In this document: positions 1-6,588 of the stretch, in pieces
How positions within the stretch are numbered: the first letter of the stretch is position 1
Layout: the number at the start of each line of letters is the position of its first letter
Origin: Candidatus Egerieousia excrementavium
Lineage (GTDB): Bacteria; Bacteroidota; Bacteroidia; Bacteroidales; UBA932
DNA: 15,204 bases
Direction of reading: 5' to 3'
Assembly (NCBI GenBank): GCA_017694275.1
Contig: JADINB010000145.1
Span: 1-15,204, forward strand
Made by a program: the position numbers and the translations under genes
Notes under the pieces: model-generated
Databases searched by the model: none
Told to the model about the DNA's origin: nothing
Seen by the model: the letters and a program-made list of their open reading frames with translations, nothing else

Positions 1-1
1 C

Positions 2-496
2 CACTTCCTCGAACTGCCCTTCTATGAGACCGGCGGAGTAAAGAAGAAACCTCTTGGACGCGAGGACATAGAGATTGTAAAGAACCTCATAAAGTCTGTA
101 AAACCTCATCAGATTTTTGCAGCAGGCGACCTTTCAGACCCGCATGGCACACACAGGGTTTGCTTCCTTGCCATCATTGCCGCATGCAATGAACTCAAGA
201 ATGAAGAGTGGTTCAAGGATTGTCGCGTATGGATGTACAGGGGCGCATGGCAGGAATGGGATGTGGCAGATGCCGAAATGGCCGTTCCTCTGAGCCCGGA
301 AGAGGTGGAAATCAAGAGAGAGGCCATTTTCAGACATCAGTCGCAAAAAGACCGTCCTCTTTTCCCCGGTTCGGACAAACGCGAATTCTGGCAGAGGGCA
401 GAGGAGAGAAACCACAATACAGCCATCCTCTACGACAAGTTAGGCATGGCCGAGTATCAGGCTATCGAACTCTTTGTAAGATATAAATTCGACTGA
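2..496 (+). CDS. nagB: Glucosamine-6-phosphate deaminase fused to PIG-L domain, C-terminal part (5' truncated by window)
   Basis: Only the last 164 codons are present; the reading frame is open from base 2 to the TGA at 494-496. The residues match the C-terminal PIG-L/LmbE-like half of the long Bacteroidota NagB proteins, in which a GlcN-6-P isomerase/deaminase domain precedes a PIG-L (N-acetylglucosaminyl deacetylase-like) domain. The visible landmark is AAGDLSDPHGTHRVC at about 113-163, whose Pro-His-Gly-Thr-His resembles the second metal-binding motif of PIG-L enzymes. Further matches are the WMYRGAWQEWDV stretch and the tail with HQSQKD and EFWQRAEERN. The NagB catalytic domain lies outside the window, so the full fusion is inferred from family knowledge. 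NagB converts GlcN-6-P to fructose-6-P and ammonia in the cytoplasm; the role of the attached PIG-L domain is not settled. The next gene starts 2 bp downstream, so the two are probably co-transcribed. Confidence 0.88.
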   Translation, partial: HFLELPFYETGGVKKKPLGREDIEIVKNLIKSVKPHQIFAAGDLSDPHGTHRVCFLAIIAACNELKNEEWFKDCRVWMYRGAWQEWDVADAEMAVPLSPEEVEIKREAIFRHQSQKDRPLFPGSDKREFWQRAEERNHNTAILYDKLGMAEYQAIELFVRYKFD

Positions 497-498
497 TA

Positions 499-1263
499 GT
501 GAAAATATCAACCTATATGACAATCCTCTTGTGTCTTATAGCCGACATGGCTTTGGCACAAGAGGTTGCTTTTTCCGGAAAGATGAACGAAAAATACAAG
601 ACACTCGTTGTACGCGAAGTCAGATTCAATACGCCTGTACCGTCAATACAGATGGTAGACTCAATGTTCAACCGTGAAGATATTCCTTTCAACGCCATTG
701 ACGTGGAAAACTGGGAAGGATATGAGTATCATCCTCAGGTTCGCTTCAGAATGGCCTGGTCGGAAAACGAGATATACCTGCAATATCAAGTGAAGGAACC
801 GGTTGTAAAGGCTGTATACGGCTCTGATACAGGAGCGCTGCCATATAAGGATTCGTGTCTCGAATTCTTTTCGGTTCCCGCAGCAGACAGCATCTACTAC
901 AATCTGGAATTGAACTGTATAGCAAAGGGCACTTTTGCAGGGGGAGCCAAAAGGAGTGACAGGACCAGATTCGGAGAAGATGTCCTCTCCAAAATAAGAC
1001 GCCACTCTACACTCGGTTCTGAGGCATTCGGTGTTATGGAAAATCATGAAAAGCCGTTTGAATATACTGTCACGGTAGCCATTCCACTGGAAGTATTCTC
1101 ACTATCAAAGGTAGAACCGCTGAAAGGCAGGACTATACGCGCTAATTTCTATAAGTGCGGAGATGAAATGCCACAGCCGCACTACCTGAGTTGGAATCCC
1201 ATAGGTACAGAAAGGCCCAATTTTCACACTCCGGAATATTTCGGATATGTAAAGTTTGAATAG
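499..1263 (+). CDS. Secreted CBM9-like carbohydrate-binding protein
   Basis: 254 residues starting at GTG 499. The GTG start is preferred to ATG 517 because it supplies a complete signal peptide: Lys2, a hydrophobic core, then ALA-Q with predicted cleavage after Ala20. Starting at 517 would leave only about 14 residues and no positive n-region. There is no lipobox, since the Cys at 12 is preceded by Leu-Leu, so the product is probably periplasmic or secreted. The mature part resembles the family-9-like carbohydrate-binding module (DOMON-like beta-sandwich): FRMAWSENEIYLQYQVKE near 78-95, DSCLEFF near 119-125, and the C-terminal signature LSWNPIGTERPNFHTPEYFGYVKF, which is typical of Bacteroidota proteins in this group. 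No catalytic domain is attached; the binding module is the whole protein. It follows nagB by 2 bp, suggesting a link to amino-sugar use. Ligand unknown; the family call is by motif only. Confidence 0.8.
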   Translation: MKISTYMTILLCLIADMALAQEVAFSGKMNEKYKTLVVREVRFNTPVPSIQMVDSMFNREDIPFNAIDVENWEGYEYHPQVRFRMAWSENEIYLQYQVKEPVVKAVYGSDTGALPYKDSCLEFFSVPAADSIYYNLELNCIAKGTFAGGAKRSDRTRFGEDVLSKIRRHSTLGSEAFGVMENHEKPFEYTVTVAIPLEVFSLSKVEPLKGRTIRANFYKCGDEMPQPHYLSWNPIGTERPNFHTPEYFGYVKFE

Positions 1264-1295
1264 AACAAAGAAGAAGGTACAGTACGGAAGCAGAA
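1264..1295. other. Short convergent intergenic gap without visible terminator
   Basis: These 32 bp separate the stop codons of the CBM9-like gene (+) and tamL (-). The only symmetry seen is GTAC-A-GTAC, far too short for a terminator stem, and no T-tract follows on either strand. Transcripts from the two sides probably run into each other's 3' regions. Confidence 0.6.
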
Positions 1296-3554
1296 TCAGA
1301 AAGGATAGCCTACGCCAAACTGTATGCCGTAATTGTCCTTTTTAAACCAACGGCTCGGACCGCTCCAAAGATGAGCGGCCGGGTCGTAAATTTTAAGGCC
1401 GCAATCCAGTCTGAGCAATGCAAAACCAAGGTTCAGCCTGAGCCCGAACCCCCAGTTTGCAGCAAGATGTCTGTAGAAATCATCAAAATCCATTCTGTTC
1501 CACACGTTGCCCACATCCAGAAAGGCCGCACCTTCAAACGACCAGAATAGCGGAAAGCGATATTCTGCGTTGGCTTCAAACCTTACGTCTCCGGTCTGGT
1601 TAAGGATAGAGAAAGAATTGTCGACGGGCGAGTCTCCCGGACCTACACCTCTCGCCTGCCATGCACGCAGGCTGTATGCACCGCCGGCCCAGAAAAGTTT
1701 TTCGAAAGGAAGCGATATTGAGTTGCCGTAACCCCGTCCGTAACCTGCAAGTAACCTGAATGCCAAGGCCTGGTTGTTCTGCCGTCCGAACCTGTAGGTG
1801 TAGACTGCGGTAAGTTCTGTCCTGAAATATTGAGAATAGGGAGAATTCCATATAAGCTTGTTCCCGTCTGAATCGCTCTTGAACGCCCCGTTGAAAAGAC
1901 TTAGAAAGTTGCCTGCCACATCGTTCTGCCATCTGAGGTAAAAATAGCTTTTTTCAGGATTTGCAGAAGCGTCGGTGGTATAATAGAGATTGGTAACGAA
2001 CCCAAGGTTAAAGTGGTCCTGATATGAATTCTTCAGAAAGGGGTCTTCAAGCGATTCGTAAAACGAGTCGCTCAGGTTAAACAGCTTTACAATACTTACC
2101 TGAATTGGATTCACCCTCAGGAAAAGTCTCTCGCGGCTGCTCCAGGCATAACCGAACGATGCAGATATTATGTTCCTTTCATATTCCGGACGGTCCTGGT
2201 AGTTATACGAAAGGCTGAATTCTGTTCTCGGTATATTCACAGACTTGAACCAGTCGTCGGGGAAAAAGATGAAATTCGGAATGCTCAGCGAGGTGGAGAC
2301 TCCGAACTCTGTAGAACGCACCTCGTCATTGAACTTGAATTGGAAATCGCCCATGAAACTGAGGGAGAAAATCTCACCTCCCCTTAAAAGATTCTTGTGG
2401 AAATAGGAGATAGCAGGAGAGATACCTAGCAGCCCGCTCGAATTGCTTGACATTTCAAGATTCACCTTATATCCCTGCAATGCAGACGAAGTGAGCTTTA
2501 TATCTGTCTTGACAATATTTGAATCCACCTCCTGCAACTGGATGTTCACACCACTGAATATTCCAAGATTCGAATATCTGTTATAGGTATTCGAAACAGT
2601 CTTTGCACTGTAGAGCGAATCTTTCCTTATAAGGTTCATACGGTTCATCAACATTCTGTTTATAACCGATTTTCCGTTGAAAATGATATTCACGTTCTTG
2701 AATCTTGCAGTATCGGTAACCGTTCCGGATGAAACAGAATCAGCTCCGCGGCGGATGTTGAACAGATTGAAACTGCTCTTGTCTGAAGAGATATAAACAT
2801 CTCCGAACCTGTACCTTTTCAGCTTTTCACCTCTCGGTTCCCCTTCGTTTCTGCTATAGTCAAGAATATTCAGCTCAAGCAGTGCCGTTCCGTTCCGGCC
2901 TATCGTATCGGCACTGAAAAAGACATTGTTTTTGCTGAATGTATAATAACCCAGATTGTTGAAATAGTCAGCAAGACGCTTTGTCTCCGCTTCCAGAATA
3001 TTTTCAGAGAGAATCACTCCCTTTTTTATCGTTGAATTCGAGGTATCCGCGAGAAACAGTTCCCTTATTTCACTGTTGGGGATATTGTAGCATACTGAAT
3101 CAATCAGGTACCTCTCCCCGAGAGTCACATTGTAATAAACCGTAGACTTACGGCGGTCGGTCACAATGGAATCTGCAACGGAAGAATTGTAATAGCCGTT
3201 ATAAGTCAGATGGTTCAGCATGTTCTCCATGCTCGATTCTATCATGGTAGTATCCAATACCACAGGCTTTTGCCCGACCTTTTCCACAAAACGGTCCCAG
3301 CCTGAACCCTCTCCGTCGCTCCAGTTGTAGATGCTAATAAATGGATTCCAGCCGAAGATAAAGCTCGTATTCGGCTTCTGCTTTATATATGGCTGCAAGT
3401 CATGCGAGTTGTAACTTTTTGAATTGGTTACGATTACCTTGTTTGATACAAGACGGCTTTCTCCTTCCGGGATAATTCTGGTTGTGCTGCACGATACTGC
3501 ACACAGCATGGTCGTGAGCAGAAGAATGAGGTTGAAGGGGGCAGGTTTCACCAT
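1296..3554 (-). CDS. tamL: TamL-type BamA/TamA-family outer-membrane lipoprotein
   Basis: 752 residues, ATG start. The N-terminus is a lipoprotein signal: hydrophobic stretch at about 7-19 and lipobox AVSC with the acylated Cys22. That feature separates TamL of Bacteroidota from proteobacterial TamA. The residues after Cys22 (STTRII) do not match the acidic surface-export signal of Bacteroidota lipoproteins, so a periplasm-facing lipid anchor is likely. Residues about 35-360 contain POTRA-like repeats with alternating strands and the NGYYNSSV and NLGYYTFSKN patterns. Residues about 370-752 form a 16-strand-type Omp85 barrel that ends in Phe (GVGYPF). SLRAW at 628-632 sits where Omp85 proteins carry the lumenal VRGF/Y-like motif. 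The family works with inner-membrane-anchored TamB in transport or assembly at the outer membrane. No tamB lies beside it here. It converges on the CBM9-like gene and diverges from the decarboxylase gene. Confidence 0.87.
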   Translation of the reverse strand: MVKPAPFNLILLLTTMLCAVSCSTTRIIPEGESRLVSNKVIVTNSKSYNSHDLQPYIKQKPNTSFIFGWNPFISIYNWSDGEGSGWDRFVEKVGQKPVVLDTTMIESSMENMLNHLTYNGYYNSSVADSIVTDRRKSTVYYNVTLGERYLIDSVCYNIPNSEIRELFLADTSNSTIKKGVILSENILEAETKRLADYFNNLGYYTFSKNNVFFSADTIGRNGTALLELNILDYSRNEGEPRGEKLKRYRFGDVYISSDKSSFNLFNIRRGADSVSSGTVTDTARFKNVNIIFNGKSVINRMLMNRMNLIRKDSLYSAKTVSNTYNRYSNLGIFSGVNIQLQEVDSNIVKTDIKLTSSALQGYKVNLEMSSNSSGLLGISPAISYFHKNLLRGGEIFSLSFMGDFQFKFNDEVRSTEFGVSTSLSIPNFIFFPDDWFKSVNIPRTEFSLSYNYQDRPEYERNIISASFGYAWSSRERLFLRVNPIQVSIVKLFNLSDSFYESLEDPFLKNSYQDHFNLGFVTNLYYTTDASANPEKSYFYLRWQNDVAGNFLSLFNGAFKSDSDGNKLIWNSPYSQYFRTELTAVYTYRFGRQNNQALAFRLLAGYGRGYGNSISLPFEKLFWAGGAYSLRAWQARGVGPGDSPVDNSFSILNQTGDVRFEANAEYRFPLFWSFEGAAFLDVGNVWNRMDFDDFYRHLAANWGFGLRLNLGFALLRLDCGLKIYDPAAHLWSGPSRWFKKDNYGIQFGVGYPF

Positions 3555-3574
3555 TTGAATCAGGAATAATCATA

Positions 3575-3582
3575 CAAAATTA
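3575..3582 (-). promoter_or_regulatory. Candidate -7 box for tamL
   Basis: On the minus strand this reads TAATTTTG, an exact match to the Bacteroidota -7 consensus TAnnTTTG. It lies about 20 bp upstream of the tamL ATG (3554), which would give a very short leader. No TTTG -33 box is found 19-21 bp upstream; the nearest (minus strand, 3598-3595) is 12 bp away. In this AT-rich gap a chance match is possible. Confidence 0.35.
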
Positions 3583-3624
3583 AGTAATTTTTGACAAAAA
3601 AGTGGAATCATAAGTAAAAATGGA

Positions 3625-3632
3625 TATATTTG
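3625..3632 (+). promoter_or_regulatory. Candidate -7 box for the decarboxylase gene
   Basis: TATATTTG matches TAnnTTTG exactly and lies 71 bp upstream of the ATG at 3704. A -33 TTTG is present at 3590-3593, but 31 bp away instead of the usual 19-21, so the upstream half is weak. The box lies downstream of the first in-frame ATG (3620). If it is used, transcripts begin near 3638 and cannot contain that ATG, which supports the 3704 start. Confidence 0.45.
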
Positions 3633-3703
3633 CCCCGACAATAGAAATCCAGATAAGTTACATTGTTAAAAATTTTCAAATCCGGCTCACTTACTTTGCA
3701 AAA

Positions 3704-5098
3704 ATGAAAAACAAGTACATCGACTTAATCGGACAGACTTTCGATTTTCCGCAAGACGAATTTAAAGTAGAAGATGGCGAACTGTATTTTCACAATATCC
3801 CAATGATGGATATTATTGCACAATATGGTACTCCGTTAAAGATTACTTATCTGCCAAAAATTTCCAGCCAGATCCAGAAAGCGAAAAGGCTTTTCAACGT
3901 TGCAATGGCAAAAGTAGATTACAAGGGTGTCTACCATTACTGCTACTGTACCAAAAGTTCCCACTTCTCATTTGTACTGGAAGAGGCTCTCAAGAACGAC
4001 ATCTATCTGGAAACATCATCGGCATTCGATCTTAACCTGATTGAAGCCCTTGAGAATGAGGGGCACATTACTCAGGAAAAATATATCATCTGCAACGGGT
4101 TCAAGAAGGATCTGTACATAGAGAACATTGCAAATCTAAGAAACAACGGATGGACCAACATAATTCCGGTGCTCGACAACATGACTGAGTTCGACGATCT
4201 CGACCTGTGCGTGAAAGAGCCTACAAAGATAGGTATACGGATAGCCTCCGAAGAGGAGCCCAAATTTGAGTTCTACACCTCGAGGCTTGGCATTAGATAC
4301 AGCGACATCGTGCCTTTCTACCTTACAAAAATCAAAGGAAACGGCAAGTTCACGCTCAAGATGCTCCACTTTTTCATAAACACCGGAATAAAGGACAATG
4401 CATATTACTGGAACGAACTTGCAAAGTGTGTGAATGTCTATGCAGACCTCAAACATGTATGTCCTGAACTTGACTCGCTCAATATCGGCGGAGGATTCCC
4501 TATAAAGAATTCGCTCTTGCAGGACTACGACTATGAATATATGGCAGAAGAGGTAATTGCCCAAATAAAGAGCATTTGCCAGCAACGCGGAGTTCCGGAA
4601 CCGAACATATTTACCGAATTCGGAAGTTTCACAGTGGGTGAAAGCGGGGCTACCATATTCCAGATTCTGGATATAAAGCAGCAAAACGACAGGGAGCGCT
4701 GGTATATGATAGACAGTTCATTCATGACAACACTGCCAGACACGTGGGGCATAAAGCAGCGCTTTATTCTCTTGCCCATCAACAAATGGGAAAACTCATA
4801 CCAGAGAGTGTTCCTTGGAGGACTTACGTGTGATTCGCAAGATTATTACAATGCCGAGGCGCATGCAAATGCAATATTCCTCCCAACCATGGAGAGCAGG
4901 AACGACCCTCTTTACATAGGATTTTTCCATACTGGGGCATATCAGGAATCCATTGCCGGCTACGGCGGAATACAACACTGCCTGCAACCTGCGCCAAAAC
5001 ATGTTATAATAGACGTGGATGAAAACGGTGAGTACTTCACGAAACTCTTCAGCAAAGAACAGAGTTACAAATCCATGTTGAAGATATTGGGATATTGA
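3704..5098 (+). CDS. speA: PLP-dependent fold-III decarboxylase, probably arginine decarboxylase
   Basis: 464 residues from ATG 3704. The frame is open back to ATG 3620, but those 28 extra residues are not family-like and overlap a -7 box, so MKNKYIDL is taken as the start. Alanine-racemase-fold (fold III) landmarks are all present: the PLP Schiff-base lysine in YCTKSSH (Lys84), HFFINTG at 222-228, the glycine loop IGGGFP at 261-266 that holds the cofactor phosphate, EFGSF at 305-309, the catalytic-cysteine motif LGGLTCDSQD (Cys376-Asp377), and GAYQ at 411-414. The sequence closely resembles the roughly 465-residue Bacteroidota proteins annotated as arginine decarboxylase, much shorter than E. 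coli SpeA. The expected reaction is arginine to agmatine plus CO2, the first step to putrescine or spermidine. Substrate cannot be read from the sequence; lysine/ornithine or carboxynorspermidine decarboxylase are the alternatives. The RNA methyltransferase gene begins 2 bp after its stop. Confidence 0.83.
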   Translation: MKNKYIDLIGQTFDFPQDEFKVEDGELYFHNIPMMDIIAQYGTPLKITYLPKISSQIQKAKRLFNVAMAKVDYKGVYHYCYCTKSSHFSFVLEEALKNDIYLETSSAFDLNLIEALENEGHITQEKYIICNGFKKDLYIENIANLRNNGWTNIIPVLDNMTEFDDLDLCVKEPTKIGIRIASEEEPKFEFYTSRLGIRYSDIVPFYLTKIKGNGKFTLKMLHFFINTGIKDNAYYWNELAKCVNVYADLKHVCPELDSLNIGGGFPIKNSLLQDYDYEYMAEEVIAQIKSICQQRGVPEPNIFTEFGSFTVGESGATIFQILDIKQQNDRERWYMIDSSFMTTLPDTWGIKQRFILLPINKWENSYQRVFLGGLTCDSQDYYNAEAHANAIFLPTMESRNDPLYIGFFHTGAYQESIAGYGGIQHCLQPAPKHVIIDVDENGEYFTKLFSKEQSYKSMLKILGY

Positions 5099-5100
5099 CA

Positions 5101-5883
5101 ATGGCATCTTTCTCGCTTTCGGCTTCCAGAATCAAGTTTATCCGTTCGCTCTCGCGCAAAAAGGAGAGAGAAGAGAGCGGACTTTTCGTTGTGGAGGGAG
5201 AAAAAATGGTAAACGAAGCCATTGTCTCGGGCTATAGGGTGAGAGAGATATACAGGCGGGATGAAATAGGTCTGCCTACAATGGAAAGGATATCTTCACT
5301 CAGTTCGCCACCCCCGGTGCTTGCACTGGTGGAACAGAAAACCGGAGAAGACTATACCTCGCAGCAATGGATAGAGAACCTTGCAAGGAAAAAGACTCCT
5401 CTGGTACTTGCACTGGAAAACATCAAGGATCCTGGAAATATGGGAACCATTATAAGAGTGGCGGAATGGTTTGGCGTAGATGTGGTTTACCTATCGGAAG
5501 AGTGCGTTGAAATTTACAATCCAAAAGTCGTTCAGGCTACAATGGGGGCAATTTTCAGGCAGAAGGTTGCGTCATGCCGCCCGCTATGTGAAGTGATACG
5601 CCGATGCAAAGCCTGCGGGCTGCCTGTATTTGCAACGTCACTGCACGGAGAGAATATCTATGCTGCAACAGAGCCGCTTACAAAGGGAGTGGTGATTATG
5701 GGTAACGAATCTGCCGGAATTTCAGATGAAATGGCCGCAGAAGCCCAAAGACTGCTGCTTATCCCGAGTTTCCAGACATCCGGCCATGGAAGCGAATCGC
5801 TTAATGTTGCAACGGCAACAGCCGTAGTATGTGCAGAATTCAGGCGAGAATTCTTTGCCTCACAGCCTCGAACAACACGATAG
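5101..5883 (+). CDS. TrmH/SpoU-family RNA 2'-O-methyltransferase
   Basis: 260 residues from ATG 5101. An in-frame TTG at 5095 would overlap the decarboxylase stop codon, but the ATG two codons later is the more natural start. The first 80 or so residues form the SpoU substrate-binding domain (FVVEGEKMVNEA at 29-40). The SPOUT knot follows with its three motifs: ENIKDPGNMGTIIR at 106-119 (Asn and the catalytic-type Arg), IMGNESAGIS at 199-208, and SESLNVATAT at 231-240, the SAM-binding knot. The enzyme methylates the 2'-OH of a ribose in rRNA or tRNA using SAM; the exact target is not visible. The C-terminal tail after the knot helix (about residues 247-260) is encoded in DNA shared with the 3' end of the opposing rlmB-like gene. 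It is probably translated from the decarboxylase transcript, given the 2 bp spacing. Confidence 0.88.
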   Translation: MASFSLSASRIKFIRSLSRKKEREESGLFVVEGEKMVNEAIVSGYRVREIYRRDEIGLPTMERISSLSSPPPVLALVEQKTGEDYTSQQWIENLARKKTPLVLALENIKDPGNMGTIIRVAEWFGVDVVYLSEECVEIYNPKVVQATMGAIFRQKVASCRPLCEVIRRCKACGLPVFATSLHGENIYAATEPLTKGVVIMGNESAGISDEMAAEAQRLLLIPSFQTSGHGSESLNVATATAVVCAEFRREFFASQPRTTR

Positions 5884-6583
5884 AGGTCGCAACCGATACA
5901 TTCAGCGAACCTATTTCCCCCAACATCGGAATCCTGCACCTGACATCGCACAGTGCAAGCACTGCCGGCGAGATTCCCTTGCCTTCAGAACCCATTACAA
6001 TTGCAGTGGCACCTCTGAAATCTACATTATAAATCATCTCATCGCCCTTTTCCGTTGCCGCCACCACTTTGAAACCGGCATCTTTCAAATAGTATATTGC
6101 CTCCTTGAGATTCGACACTTTTGAAATGTTCATTCTTACAAGCGCACCGGCAGAAGCCTTTACCGAATCCGGTGTTACAAGCGCCCCGCCTCTTGCAGGA
6201 ACCACTATTGCAGAAGCCTTTGCACACTCGGCACTTCTGGCTATCGCACCCAGGTTCCTTACGTCGCTGATTCCGTCGAGAAGCACGAAAACAGGAGCGT
6301 CTCCCGATTTGAACGCATTTTCCACAGCCTCCTCCAGCGGAACGTAATCTATCGAGGAGAGCTGGGCGATTACTCCCTGGTGCCTTCCGCGTGAAATTTT
6401 CTCCAGCCGCTGTACGGGTACGAACTGGAATGCTATATTGTGCTCCCTTAGAAGTGCGACAAGTTCAGCAAAGAGATCGCCCCCCATGCCACTTTTAAGG
6501 AAAACCTTGTCTATCTTTTTTCCGGCCATTACAGCCTCCATTACCGGGCGCATCCCGATAATATAATTTATCTTCTCGTCCAT
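5840..6583 (-). CDS. rlmB: RlmB-like 23S rRNA 2'-O-methyltransferase
   Basis: 247 residues from ATG 6583. A TTG at 6592 overlapping the stop of the ABC-F gene could start it three codons earlier, but MDEKINYIIGMRPVMEA is the natural beginning and leaves a 5 bp gap. The N-terminal substrate-binding domain has IIGMRPVMEAV at about 8-18 and HQGVIAQ at 68-74. The SPOUT knot motifs are DGISDVRNLGAIARSAE at 103-119, VMGSEGKGIS at 196-205, and IPMLGEIGSLNVSVATSI at 218-235. The IPM-G-SLNVSVA form is the RlmB type, which methylates G2251 in the peptidyl-transferase P-loop of 23S rRNA in E. coli; that exact target here is inferred. It is the last gene of the long minus-strand run, immediately after a ribosome-associated ABC-F gene. 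Its last 44 bp overlap the opposing methyltransferase gene. Confidence 0.88.
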   Translation of the reverse strand: MDEKINYIIGMRPVMEAVMAGKKIDKVFLKSGMGGDLFAELVALLREHNIAFQFVPVQRLEKISRGRHQGVIAQLSSIDYVPLEEAVENAFKSGDAPVFVLLDGISDVRNLGAIARSAECAKASAIVVPARGGALVTPDSVKASAGALVRMNISKVSNLKEAIYYLKDAGFKVVAATEKGDEMIYNVDFRGATAIVMGSEGKGISPAVLALCDVRCRIPMLGEIGSLNVSVATSIVLFEAVRQRILA

Positions 6584-6588
6584 GACAA

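Noticed and set aside
661..1047. 128-codon - strand open frame over the CBM9-like gene
   Set aside because: The + strand frame has a signal peptide and a family signature; the minus frame has neither.
3588..3596. TTTTTGACA also found upstream of valS (15122-15130), considered as a shared operator
   Set aside because: A short AT-rich string seen only twice; it may simply include the TTTG of weak -33 boxes, and nothing else around it is shared.
5836..5853. GAATTC-AGGCGA-GAATTC inverted repeat at the methyltransferase overlap, considered as a bidirectional terminator
   Set aside because: The stem is only 6 bp and AT-rich with no T-tract after it on either strand, and it lies within coding sequence of both genes.
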